From positions 186,001 through 250,000 of the forward strand of contig JAUIKM010000002.1 of the NCBI GenBank assembly GCA_030430495.1: a stretch of DNA of 64,000 bases, given 5' to 3'. The DNA comes from a bacterium. GTDB lineage: Bacteria; Bacteroidota; Ignavibacteria; Kapaibacteriales; UBA7675. This document shows positions 55,128 to 63,744 of the stretch, piece by piece; positions within the stretch are counted from its first letter, which is position 1, and each line of letters starts with the position of its first letter. Below the pieces are notes generated by a model. The model saw nothing but the letters and a program-made list of their open reading frames with translations, did no database searches and had not been told where the DNA came from. The position numbers were made by a program, and so were the translations under genes.

Positions 55128-58100
55128 AAGTCGCCGCGCAGTTCGCGAATCCGGCAGAGTGGAGCGTGGTCGCAATAGGTGCAGGTCGTTGTTTCAACCG
55201 GAGTGATGTTAAATACACCGGCGGCGATATTCGCAACATAGCCGCGTGCAAAGTTTAGAGCCTCGTAGCGTAAATCGGTCGCGACCGCGGTGTCGGGTAA
55301 CAGGCTGCGCGTGGAAATCCCCAGCGCCTTGCCGGTTTCTTTGTCCGTTAACACCGCCTTCAACGTGCGAGCGTCAATATCGCGTCCGGCGGCAGAACGT
55401 GGTTCGGGCGTCAGAGCCAGGTAGAGCGCGGCGCGCACGGCGCCGTCGATGTTGTAGTTCTCGCGCAGGACTTTCTCAAGAACAAGTGCATACAATGGCA
55501 TCTGCAGCGAAAGGCCCTGTTTAATACGGCTGTTGCCCGGCTGTTTCGATGCCCGCCCGCTTTTGTAGTCAATAATTGCTGCGTCAAGCGGCGCGCCGTC
55601 GTCCAGCCCGCGGATGTCGGCGTCCACGCGGTCGATTTTTCCGGTCAGTTTAAGTCCGTTGCCCAGATCCGCCGCCGGAATGACGCCCGCCTGTTTATCT
55701 GTATCGTCGCGACCAAAAGCCCACTCAAACAAACCGGGTGCGTAGTTCCACTCCGGATTTTCGCTGCGTTTAAGTTCTTCCTGCAGCCAGATGTCGAGCA
55801 AGCCGCGTTGTTTGTCGCCGCCCAGAATCTCCTCGCGCTCGACCTCAAAGAGCGGATGTTCAAAGCGCAGGTGCTCAAACTCGCGCTCGCCGATGGCGCG
55901 CAGGCGTTGTTGGTAGTGCGCCTGTTTGTCGCGGTCCAGAAATACCGGCGCAAGGACCGGCAGCGCGGGGTCCGCCGAAGGCAGGGCAAAAGTGCGTCCG
56001 TCGGCCAGCTGATCGACCTGTTGCTCGCGGTAGAAGTGAAAGAGGATGCGGTGCAGCAGCGCGCCGCGCTCCAGCGGCGACAGCGCGTTGTCGAATTCTT
56101 CCTGCACCTCCAGCCGCAACACGCGGTCGGCAAAGTATTGATAGGGACATTGTGCGTACTGTTCCAGGGCCGAGATCGACGTGGGTTTGAGAACACGCGC
56201 GTGAAAAACGTCGGCGGCCGGCGTTGTCAGCTCGTTTTTCTGCAGGTCCACCCGCGACGTCAGCAGGGGCCGGCGTACCATGCGGGCTATACGCTCGGCA
56301 TCGGACCTGCGACCCAGTCCCTTGGCCGCCGTCGCCAGCTGTTCTATGACTTCTTCATCGCTGCCGGCGTCGGCCTGCAAGCTTATGCGACCCATTACCG
56401 CCAGTAGTTCTTCCGATCCGGCAATCGCCTGCCTCAGGCTCAGAACGTGGCGTGCGGCGTCGCTCTGCGCCGCGTTGTCGACGTCGAGTTCAATCACGCG
56501 GCCGACGGCCTCCAGATTCGTGATTTTCAACAGAGCGTCTACAAAAGGCGAGCGCACAAGTTCGTCCGCGCCGCGAAAGCGCGGGTAGGTCAGGTAGAGC
56601 CGTTTGTCGCCGGAGTTGATCAGTTTGGGAGCATTCGTCAGTGCCTGATAAAAATGCATGCGCTCGGAGCGCATGAAGCGATCTTCCGTCTGCGGCAGGT
56701 CTTTGCCCAGAAACGACTCGGGCACGTAAACCGCCGGGAACTCACCGTCGATCAGGCCGCAGATAAAAGTCACGCGGAAGGGGATGTTGCGGATCTGTTC
56801 CAGCGAGGTGATCGTGACGCCGTAGCCGATCTGTTCGCGCACCTGGTAGCGGCGTGCGCGCGCCGCCGTCCGCAGGCGGTCCGCGTAAAAACGGAAAGCT
56901 TTTGTGGCCGTCAATTCGGGGCCGCCGCCGCGCTCCTGTTGAATATGGGCCAGTTCGTCGATCAGCTCCAGCATGGCCGTGTACGCGCGTGCGTCCTTTT
57001 CGACTTCGGCATATGTCTGCGCGCGTCGCACCTGGTTGTTTTGTTCGATGTTGCCGGCGGCCGCCTGGAAGCGGATGATCGACTCGCGGATGCCCAGATC
57101 CCTGATGATGCGGCGTTTGACGCTTGCGGCGAATTCAAAGGGCGTCAGGTGCTCGTCCGCCGGCGGCACGGCGTTGCGCAGCACGCTGAAGTCGTCGAGG
57201 GCGCGCTCGCATTCGCGTTGTTCGCGTCGCAGTTCGCGCAGTTCGTCTTCGTCGCGCGCGGCGTCGTGAACGCTTTGTTCCAGGCGGCGTCGCAGTACGT
57301 CCAGGCGGCTTTCGATGCGCCGTACCCAGGCGGAGGCGCCGCCGTTGCGATGCCCGCCGGAGATGCGCAGGCGCTGCGCCACTTTCAGCAGGTTTGTGCC
57401 GTCAAGACCGCCCCTGCGTCCTTTTCCCTGGCGCTCGCCGGCAAAACTGATGTAGGGATTCTGCAGCGCGCGGCCCACGTCCTCGCGCCGGAAACCCTGC
57501 AGCGCCAGGTCGATGACGGCAAAAATCGCCACCGCCACGGGTGAGGAAGCCATTGAAAAACGGTCCGTCACATTCGACGGAATGTCGTATTCGGCAAAGA
57601 CTTCGCGGAACAGGTCGGCGTAGAATTCCGGACGGCGCATCACGATGCATATCTGCGCCGCGGCAATTCCTTCGTCCGCCCTCAGCGTCAGGTGTTTGAT
57701 TTCACGTGCGATCAGTCGTACTTCTTCTATGCGGGACGTCGCGCCCCAGACCTGCGTTACCTCGTCCAGGCCCGTGTTGCGGATGTCGCGTTCGGTGTTG
57801 AACAGCCAGCGGCGCAGGTAGGAATCCGGCGGCGTGTGTTGCTCCGGCGCGTAAAACAGGTCGCGTTCGTTCTGGTCTTCCGTGTAGTCGTCATAACCCA
57901 CCGTGCGCAGCAACTCAAAGGTCGATTGGAGATTGCCGAAGAGCGGCCCGTTGCGTTCCGAGTAGTCCAGAAAAATACGCACGTGCGGCTGCGCGGCCGA
58001 GAGCAAAGCCAGAAAGTCGATTTCCGGTGGTTTGAATTCGCTGAAGCCGTCGATGTAAATGGCGTCGACGCCTTTGAGAATCTCGTCCCAGCGTTCGGTG

Positions 58101-58804
58101 GTTCTACGGCGCTCGGCGGACCTGAGCACGTCCGGCGTGGAAGGCGTTCCGGCCTGTTTGGTGGGTATGCGCCGGCCGTCTTTATCGCGTTCGCCGCGCA
58201 GGTACTCGTTGCTGTAAATCAGCAGGCGCGTGCGGTCCGCCAGGTGGTCCCCCAGCAGCTCTTCGTACGCTGTGAACAGCCGCTCAATGTCGCTCAGCCG
58301 TTTGATGTCGGTGATGTCTTCGTCGCCCAGGCGTGCATTGCGGATGTCCAGCCGCAGCGATTCCGGTGTCACGCCGTCTTCCTTCAGGCCCAGCACGACG
58401 TTGGTCAGTCGCTCCAGCGTTGCGGGCCCCAGCTCCTGCTCCGGTCGGCTGAAAAACTGAAGGTCCGCTTTGGACGCAGCCTCTTCCATCAGCGCGGCTA
58501 CGTAGGCGTCCGAGAGACGCAGCAGGCCATTGCCGAAAATACTGCGTGCGCATTCTGAAATAAATGATTCCAGCGTGTGAATGCGCATGTGTCCCTGAAC
58601 AACGGAGCCGGTCCGTGCATTGTCGTCGCGGGCGCTGGTCTGTACGGCCGTTCGTTGCAGCAGGCGTCCGCGGCGGCCGGTCGGGACAATAAACATGGTC
58701 CTGTCGAGCGCACGTTCTTTGACCGCATCCTCAAAAATGAACTCAAACTGTTTGTCGAGCCGGTGTTGCCGTGAAATTCGCCGGTTGTGTAAAACAAAGG
58801 CCAC
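55112..58804 (-). CDS. addB: AddB/RecB-type helicase-nuclease subunit with PD-(D/E)XK nuclease and Fe-S cysteines
   Basis: 1230 aa. The N-terminus TMFIVPTGRRGRLLQ is a degenerate Walker A typical of AddB. A long inactive-helicase-like body contains IPFRVTFICGLIDGEFP. The C-terminal nuclease has AAIIDYKSGRASKQ. Four cysteines (one in QYAQCPYQYF, three in CTYCDHAPLC) match the AddB iron-sulfur staple. With AddA it would resect double-strand breaks for recombination, but addA is not in the window. Begins at a GTG (58804). The 3' fifth of the gene is TTAA-rich, the remainder has none that I could see. Confidence 0.88.
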   Translation of the reverse strand: MAFVLHNRRISRQHRLDKQFEFIFEDAVKERALDRTMFIVPTGRRGRLLQRTAVQTSARDDNARTGSVVQGHMRIHTLESFISECARSIFGNGLLRLSDAYVAALMEEAASKADLQFFSRPEQELGPATLERLTNVVLGLKEDGVTPESLRLDIRNARLGDEDITDIKRLSDIERLFTAYEELLGDHLADRTRLLIYSNEYLRGERDKDGRRIPTKQAGTPSTPDVLRSAERRRTTERWDEILKGVDAIYIDGFSEFKPPEIDFLALLSAAQPHVRIFLDYSERNGPLFGNLQSTFELLRTVGYDDYTEDQNERDLFYAPEQHTPPDSYLRRWLFNTERDIRNTGLDEVTQVWGATSRIEEVRLIAREIKHLTLRADEGIAAAQICIVMRRPEFYADLFREVFAEYDIPSNVTDRFSMASSPVAVAIFAVIDLALQGFRREDVGRALQNPYISFAGERQGKGRRGGLDGTNLLKVAQRLRISGGHRNGGASAWVRRIESRLDVLRRRLEQSVHDAARDEDELRELRREQRECERALDDFSVLRNAVPPADEHLTPFEFAASVKRRIIRDLGIRESIIRFQAAAGNIEQNNQVRRAQTYAEVEKDARAYTAMLELIDELAHIQQERGGGPELTATKAFRFYADRLRTAARARRYQVREQIGYGVTITSLEQIRNIPFRVTFICGLIDGEFPAVYVPESFLGKDLPQTEDRFMRSERMHFYQALTNAPKLINSGDKRLYLTYPRFRGADELVRSPFVDALLKITNLEAVGRVIELDVDNAAQSDAARHVLSLRQAIAGSEELLAVMGRISLQADAGSDEEVIEQLATAAKGLGRRSDAERIARMVRRPLLTSRVDLQKNELTTPAADVFHARVLKPTSISALEQYAQCPYQYFADRVLRLEVQEEFDNALSPLERGALLHRILFHFYREQQVDQLADGRTFALPSADPALPVLAPVFLDRDKQAHYQQRLRAIGEREFEHLRFEHPLFEVEREEILGGDKQRGLLDIWLQEELKRSENPEWNYAPGLFEWAFGRDDTDKQAGVIPAADLGNGLKLTGKIDRVDADIRGLDDGAPLDAAIIDYKSGRASKQPGNSRIKQGLSLQMPLYALVLEKVLRENYNIDGAVRAALYLALTPEPRSAAGRDIDARTLKAVLTDKETGKALGISTRSLLPDTAVATDLRYEALNFARGYVANIAAGVFNITPVETTTCTYCDHAPLCRIRELRGDFQAGD
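55808..55816 (-). repeat. Dispersed-element core inside addB
   Basis: TTGTTTGTC, the exact complement of GACAAACAA. It is in inverted orientation relative to the copy at 54459 and sits at the other end of the TTAA-rich tract. Confidence 0.5.
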
Positions 58805-58867
58805 GCGTATTTTTCCTGTGGGATTCGTCCCGCCGCTGCTTGTGTTTGCTCATCTGACTGTACGGGC

Positions 58868-60106
58868 ATGAAAATACTGCAAAAACTGCTATCTCAATCC
58901 AAACCCATTTTTGTTTGTCTCGCGGTTGTCATGCTCACGTGTCGTCCCCTGCCTGCCCAGTGGCGCAGCGTCGCGGGTTTCGGCGATCAATCCGTGGTCG
59001 CAATGCACAACGCCGGATCGACCGGGCTCTTTGTGTCATTGCGCAGCAAAACGGTGATGCGCTCGACCGACGGCGGCGACACCTGGCAACGGCGAGATTT
59101 CGGCATCGGTGAGTCGGAACAGATTTTCGGCTTCGCGGAGCACAATGACGCGTTGATTGCCGCAACGTACCGCGGCGCCGTGTTCCGCAGCACGGATGCG
59201 GGTGCGGTCTGGGCGCCTCTCTCGCGTCAATCCGATCAGCCGACCATCAATGTCATTTTCAGCCAGGGCCTTTACCTCTGGCTGGCGACGTCGAGTCGTT
59301 CTATACTGCGTTCCGTCGACGGGCTGCAGTGGTTCGCCGCACATGACGGTCTGCGCGACGGCGAGGTCGTGCTTGCGCTGGCCGTCCATGAAAATGAACT
59401 CTATGCCGGCACACCTGCCGGCGTAGCGCGCTGGAGCGAAAACACCGGACGTTGGCAGTACATCAGCGACGGCCTGACAGGACGCCGCATTTACAGCCTG
59501 CAGAGCGCTGGAGACGAACTGTTCGCAGGCAGCGATGCCGACGGCATATACGTCCGCACTCCGGATCTGTCCTTCTGGCAAAAACGCAGTACGGGATTCA
59601 GCGGCGGTTCAGCCGTGGCCGATATGACGTTCCAGAGCGGCAGTGTTGCCGCTGCCACACTTGGCGGTGAGGTAGTCGTCTGGGAGCCCTGGCTGCGGAG
59701 CTGGCACGACATTGGAGACGGACTGCCGCTCAACCTGCAGCCGGCCGTACTTATGTCCGTCGGCACGACGCTTTTTGTCGGTGGTCTCGGCAATGGTTTG
59801 TACAGTCGCGATCTTCAGAACGTCGTGCTCGACGTCTCCGAGTCCACATACGCTGCGGCGGCCGACCTGCGAATCCGGAACGTCGACGGTCGCTTGACGA
59901 TCGTCAACGACAGCGAGTCGGGGCGGAACCTCGAGTTGGAAGTCTTCAGTCTGCGTGGAGTCCGCGTCGCCGGCGATCAGTTACAGCTCACTGCGGGAGA
60001 ATCGAAGGTGCTCGAGTTGCCGCGCCGCCTGCCCGCCGGTGTCTATGCGGTCCGCCTGCGCGGTGCGGCGGCAAACCTGTCCGTCGGCATTGTGATCTCG
60101 CCCTGA
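58868..60106 (+). CDS. Secreted beta-propeller protein with T9SS-like tail
   Basis: 412 aa. A signal peptide ends near RPLPAQ. Repeats of about 45 residues then follow with BNR/sialidase-type blades (MRSTDGGDTWQRR, FRSTDAGAVWAPL, LRSVDGLQWFAAH, VRTPDLSFWQKRS). The last 80 residues (LRIRNVDGRLTIVND to LPAGVYAVRLRG) resemble a type A T9SS sorting domain, though it lacks the usual PNP start. Probably exported to the surface; function unknown. A dispersed-element core (58911-58919) lies in the signal-peptide codons. Confidence 0.75.
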   Translation: MKILQKLLSQSKPIFVCLAVVMLTCRPLPAQWRSVAGFGDQSVVAMHNAGSTGLFVSLRSKTVMRSTDGGDTWQRRDFGIGESEQIFGFAEHNDALIAATYRGAVFRSTDAGAVWAPLSRQSDQPTINVIFSQGLYLWLATSSRSILRSVDGLQWFAAHDGLRDGEVVLALAVHENELYAGTPAGVARWSENTGRWQYISDGLTGRRIYSLQSAGDELFAGSDADGIYVRTPDLSFWQKRSTGFSGGSAVADMTFQSGSVAAATLGGEVVVWEPWLRSWHDIGDGLPLNLQPAVLMSVGTTLFVGGLGNGLYSRDLQNVVLDVSESTYAAAADLRIRNVDGRLTIVNDSESGRNLELEVFSLRGVRVAGDQLQLTAGESKVLELPRRLPAGVYAVRLRGAAANLSVGIVISP

Positions 60107-60147
60107 GCGACGGCGCGTTCCTGCCCGGCGCGCATACAGGAAACACA

Positions 60148-60180
60148 AAAAGGCCGCCCGGAGGGACGGCCTTTTGATTT
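60148..60180. terminator. Bidirectional intrinsic terminator
   Basis: AAAAGGCCG (60148-60156) pairs with CGGCCTTTT (60167-60175), flanked by A and T runs. It separates the convergent propeller gene and rplS. Confidence 0.85.
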
Positions 60181-60216
60181 TTTGTGTATGCCGGGACCAG
60201 CCGCGGCAAACTGCGA

Positions 60217-60597
60217 TCAGTTGATTTTCTGACGCATTTGTTTGTTCGTCATGCCGCGCAGGAAGTACAGCTTGGCGCGACGGACATTGCCGCGAGAGAC
60301 AATGTCGATGCCCTGAATGATCGGCGAGTGCAGCGGGAAGACGCGCTCGACGCCAACGCCGTTCGACAGCTTGCGAACGCGGAAGGTCTCACTCATTCCC
60401 GAGCCGCGGCGACCGATGACGACGCCTTTGAATTTCTGGATACGCTCTTTTTCGCCCTCGACAACGCGTACGGCTACTTCAACCGTATCGCCGGGACGAA
60501 AGTCAGGAATCACCACGTCTTCGCCGTTATTTTTTTCTTTGCGCAGCGCGTGGCTCTCGGCGATTGCCAGCTCATCTATAATGGCTAAATCTTTCAT
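60217..60597 (-). CDS. rplS: 50S ribosomal protein L19
   Basis: A 126-aa ribosomal protein at the 30S-50S interface. [37 protein letters not shown] and [29 protein letters not shown] are unmistakable. Usually linked to rimM and trmD, which are absent here. The 160-bp gap upstream should hold its promoter; nothing specific was recognised. Confidence 0.98.
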   Translation of the reverse strand: MKDLAIIDELAIAESHALRKEKNNGEDVVIPDFRPGDTVEVAVRVVEGEKERIQKFKGVVIGRRGSGMSETFRVRKLSNGVGVERVFPLHSPIIQGIDIVSRGNVRRAKLYFLRGMTNKQMRQKIN

Positions 60598-60757
60598 GAT
60601 CCACCATCTGGTTTATTAAAGACAGATTTCAAATGTACAGGTATTTTTATTTCCGTCCAAAGAAAATCTCTGTTGAACGGCACAGCAATCACGATTGAGT
60701 TCTGCTGGTATTGTCCGGGAACATAGATTTTTCACACTTCCGCCGCTGCGTTCCGAC

Positions 60758-61447
60758 TCAGTCGGCCGGGACAATCGCCGTCATTGTGAATTCGAGGTCC
60801 AGGTCGGTTGACGGCAGGATCTGTTGCGTCGTCGTCGTCAGGCTGAACTCAATGCGGCGCGTGGCCGGATTCCAGACAGCTCTCAGCTCGCACAGCTCCG
60901 CCGGCGCAGCGCCGGAAGGGGTAATGTAGCTCTGATCCGGCGGAGAAATAATGCCAAACTCAAAACCGGCGGCGCGGTCGTTCGCGATGCGCGGATCGGC
61001 GCTCAGCACAATCGGATTTCCATTGGCCGGAACGGCTTTGCAGGAAAACTCCAACCCGTTCAGCGCCCAGTCTTCGGGATTGCCGGGGCGTTCCAGGCCG
61101 CTGGCGCCGATGTCCGGCGTGCGCCGCGCAGCCATTTCAATGTCGAGGACCGGCGGCTCCGGCGCGGAGTCGAAAATGATCTTCAGCTCGATGTCGTTGA
61201 AGTTTTGATTCTTGTCCAGACTCAGGCCGACCATTTCAGCCTGAAATGACTCCACGTCGTTTTCATCGAGTGTAAAGGTGCTCAGGTCGCGGATGTCGCG
61301 TGCGTCGGTGAGGTTGGGTGCGCTGGCGTCGTCACATCCGTTCAGCCCGCCGACAAACAAAAAAGCGCACAGAAAAAAAACGCACGCGGTTGCGTGCGTT
61401 TTGCGAGGTGAGCCTGCAGGGCCGATGTTTGAAACTTGCGACGTCAT
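60758..61447 (-). CDS. Hypothetical lipoprotein
   Basis: 229 aa with a signal sequence VFFLCAFLFVGGLNGC whose lipobox cysteine would be lipidated. The mature part starts DDASAPNLTDARDIRD and looks beta-rich (FNDIELKIIFDSAPEPPVLDIEMA, RIEFSLTTTTQQILP). I recognise no family. The signal-peptide codons contain a perfect terminator hairpin (61374-61402) and a dispersed-element core (61352-61360). It follows the anti-sigma/barrel gene by 28 nt. Confidence 0.7.
   Translation of the reverse strand: MTSQVSNIGPAGSPRKTHATACVFFLCAFLFVGGLNGCDDASAPNLTDARDIRDLSTFTLDENDVESFQAEMVGLSLDKNQNFNDIELKIIFDSAPEPPVLDIEMAARRTPDIGASGLERPGNPEDWALNGLEFSCKAVPANGNPIVLSADPRIANDRAAGFEFGIISPPDQSYITPSGAAPAELCELRAVWNPATRRIEFSLTTTTQQILPSTDLDLEFTMTAIVPAD
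61374..61402 (-). terminator. Intrinsic terminator inside lipoprotein codons 16-25
   Basis: On the minus strand AAAACGCACGC-AACC-GCGTGCGTTTT is a perfect 11-bp stem with a 4-nt loop, running into a total of eight T. It should stop transcripts coming from the upstream anti-sigma/barrel gene unless translation or a factor prevents it. Confidence 0.75.
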
Positions 61448-61475
61448 ACTACGCCAAACGACAGGTCATACGCTT

Positions 61476-62807
61476 TTAGTATACGGCGTACGAAAATCCA
61501 AGAGTAAAGCCGCGTTTCAGCGAGCTGTTGCGGCCGCCGGGAATCGAATACATCAGTTCGGAGTAATGCCAGGCGGCGTCCAGTTCAACCAGGTTGAACA
61601 GGCGGGTCGACACGCCGGCGGAAATGCGTCCAAGGAATGCGTCGGTCGTTCCGTACCCCAACTGCACTTCGGCATAGGGCGCGGTTGCGTCAAACAGACT
61701 GAAATCGGCGGGGCGGTAGCGTCCCGTCACGCCAACCCAGTCGATGATCGGGTTCTGGCGGAATTCCAGCAGGCGGTTGTCTTCATTGCGGAAGCGGAAA
61801 ACTTGTCCGAATTGCTCGTGGCCGTAGGCCAGACCAAGCGACCAGTCTTCGTCCAGCGCGTACATGAGGTCAATCGAAACATTTTCGCTCGATTGTGAAT
61901 TGCTCAGCGCCGCGTTGTCCGTGTTGAGCGTCGCATCGGGGCTGGAAACGCCGCCGATGTAGTTGACGCGCATCTTGAAGCGGCGTGCGTCCGGCAGGAA
62001 GACCGCCGGAAAATCAGCGGCCTGGAAATCGCCTACCGTAGGAACGGCGCGACTGCCGTGCGGCGCGCCCAGATGCGGCAGGGAGACTGCCAGCAGAGCG
62101 CCTTTGCTCAGGCTTTCCGCTGCGAAGCTTTCCGACTCGTCGAAACTGGTCTGAGCGTTGGCCAGTTCTTGCAGACTGATCGTTTCATTCTGCCCCTCGC
62201 CGCTTGTAGTGATCGCGGCGGTAGGCGCATTGTCGTAAATGGCGCCATCCACAGAGCCTGTATGCAGGCCGGCCAGTGCCGAACCGGCGGTTGTCATGCC
62301 GGTCTCCGAGGCTCCGGCGGCGCGTTGAATAGTACCATCGACGGGAACGTCCATATCCAAGGTTCTTGCAGGGGTTTTGGATACAATGTCGGACGCCGTG
62401 GACGTCAACGCGCCGCCGGTATCGTCATCCATCATAAGAAGAGTGACGAGTGTAACCACAACGGCAAGCGCCGCCGTCAGTCCATAGCGAACCAACGAGC
62501 TTTGCATTACCGAGTCCGCTACTGTGGCAGCCGAATTGGCCGGAGGCGGGATGGGAGTGGGAACGGACGCAACAGGCGTGGCCATTCCCAATTTTTCAAA
62601 TACGGCGCTCGTGGCCGCGGCAGGCACCGTCAGCTTGCCGCCGTAGTATTTCAGTGAGGACCGAATGTTCTGCTGTTCGTTGAATCGGCGGCGCAGGTCG
62701 GGATTGCGCCCCAATTCTTCGAATAAGGCGCTCTCCTGCTCGGGATCGATGACGCCGTCAAGGTAGCCGTGCATCAGGTCTTCAGGAGGCAAGTAGCCTT
62801 GGTCCAT
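61476..62807 (-). CDS. Predicted dual-membrane-spanning anti-sigma factor with C-terminal outer-membrane barrel
   Basis: 443 aa. Residues 1-75 form an acidic helical head (PEDLMHGYLDGVIDPEQESALFEELGRNPDLRRRF) like anti-sigma domains. A proline linker and one membrane helix (about 107-126) follow, then about 150 low-complexity residues. From about 276 come eight amphipathic strands (FKMRVNYIGGVSS, VSIDLMYALDEDWSLGLAYG, DWVGVTGRYRP, YAEVQLGYGTTD, LVELDAAWHYSE) ending in the aromatic GFSYAVY of outer-membrane barrels. The ECF sigma gene is 13 nt upstream. The architecture matches the dual-membrane-spanning anti-sigma class described in Bacteroides. Confidence 0.85.
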   Translation of the reverse strand: MDQGYLPPEDLMHGYLDGVIDPEQESALFEELGRNPDLRRRFNEQQNIRSSLKYYGGKLTVPAAATSAVFEKLGMATPVASVPTPIPPPANSAATVADSVMQSSLVRYGLTAALAVVVTLVTLLMMDDDTGGALTSTASDIVSKTPARTLDMDVPVDGTIQRAAGASETGMTTAGSALAGLHTGSVDGAIYDNAPTAAITTSGEGQNETISLQELANAQTSFDESESFAAESLSKGALLAVSLPHLGAPHGSRAVPTVGDFQAADFPAVFLPDARRFKMRVNYIGGVSSPDATLNTDNAALSNSQSSENVSIDLMYALDEDWSLGLAYGHEQFGQVFRFRNEDNRLLEFRQNPIIDWVGVTGRYRPADFSLFDATAPYAEVQLGYGTTDAFLGRISAGVSTRLFNLVELDAAWHYSELMYSIPGGRNSSLKRGFTLGFSYAVY

Positions 62808-62820
62808 GGTGTTTTTGCCG

Positions 62821-63498
62821 TTATTTAAGATTAGACAACTCCGATAAATAGGGCGACAGGATCTCGCGAAGTTTATCCTTGGCGCGCCACACGCGGTTGC
62901 GCAGCGCCGGAATCGAATCTTCGGTTATCTCCGCCATCTCGGCATAGTTCATGCCGTAGATTTCCCGCAGGATCAATGCCTCGCGGTACTCGTCTTCCAG
63001 CAGGTCGATCGACGTTTGCAACAGCTTGAGTAGCTCTTTATTCTCGTAGCTGTCGTCGAAAGACAGGAACTGGATCTCATCGAATTCAATCGTGACTTTG
63101 CTGTCGCGCTTGTGATTCAGACACAAATTGCGCGCGATGCGAAACAGATACCCGGGTACATTGGCGACCGTCTGGCCTTTGACCGCACTGTTGTAGAACT
63201 TGACGAAGGTGTCCTGGAACACGTCGTTCGCTTCTTCGGCATGTCCCAGCATCGTCATGCAGTAACCGTAGATCCGGTGTGAGTAGCGCGAGTACAACTC
63301 CGCAAAAGCCAATTCGGCTTCGCTGCCGCCCGCATTCAGGCAGGTGTACAAGCGCCCATCGTCCAGATCTCCGTATCGGGTTGGTTTCGCCATCCGTTTC
63401 CGCTTTCCATGATCCGGCGCAACGACCACACGTGAGAGCGCATCGCGCTCCTGCGTCGACGTTGTTGTTTCAGATCCTTTGGAGAGCCGGTCTTTCAT
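62821..63498 (-). CDS. ECF-type RNA polymerase sigma factor
   Basis: 225 aa. Region 2 (FAELYSRYSHRIYGYCMTML, EANDVFQDTFVKFYN, VPGYLFRIARNLCLNHKR) and region 4 (LLEDEYREALILREIYGMNYAEMAEI followed by PALRNRVWRAKDKLREIL) are clear. The first 35 residues precede region 2 and are rich in basic residues, so an ATG at 63393 (MAKPTRYGDLDD) is an alternative start. Directly upstream of the predicted anti-sigma/barrel gene on the same strand, presumably its regulated partner. Confidence 0.92.
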   Translation of the reverse strand: MKDRLSKGSETTTSTQERDALSRVVVAPDHGKRKRMAKPTRYGDLDDGRLYTCLNAGGSEAELAFAELYSRYSHRIYGYCMTMLGHAEEANDVFQDTFVKFYNSAVKGQTVANVPGYLFRIARNLCLNHKRDSKVTIEFDEIQFLSFDDSYENKELLKLLQTSIDLLEDEYREALILREIYGMNYAEMAEITEDSIPALRNRVWRAKDKLREILSPYLSELSNLK

Positions 63499-63744
63499 AG
63501 TGTTTCCGCATCATGTCGCCGGGTACAAAGCTTATCAATGATCTGGCTGGAGCGTCGGGCACAGGCCGCGGCAGGCCGCACCGTCCCGACCGGAACTCCA
63601 TTCTCATTTTAAAGCCGTCCTTGCTGGGATGCGACGACGCGAGCAAGACACGGACCATGTGGTTTCATCTCGTGCAAATCGCCGTTTTTTTTACTGAAAA
63701 GACCATGTACAGGCGCCTGGATCTGATTGCGCCCTTGCCGGACC
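63499..63744. other. Gap between ribE and the ECF sigma gene
   Basis: 246 bp without a gene. It should hold the promoter of the sigma/anti-sigma pair. A TAAGCTTTG on the minus strand near 63529-63537 is close to, but not exactly, a TAnnTTTG element. Confidence 0.35.

Noticed and set aside
60233-60250. Element-like TTTGTTTGTTCGTC in rplS and CTTTTGTTTGCGC in fliO
   Set aside because: Both encode ordinary family residues (TNKQM in L19, RKQKG in FliO) and lack the extended consensus, so chance is the simpler reading.
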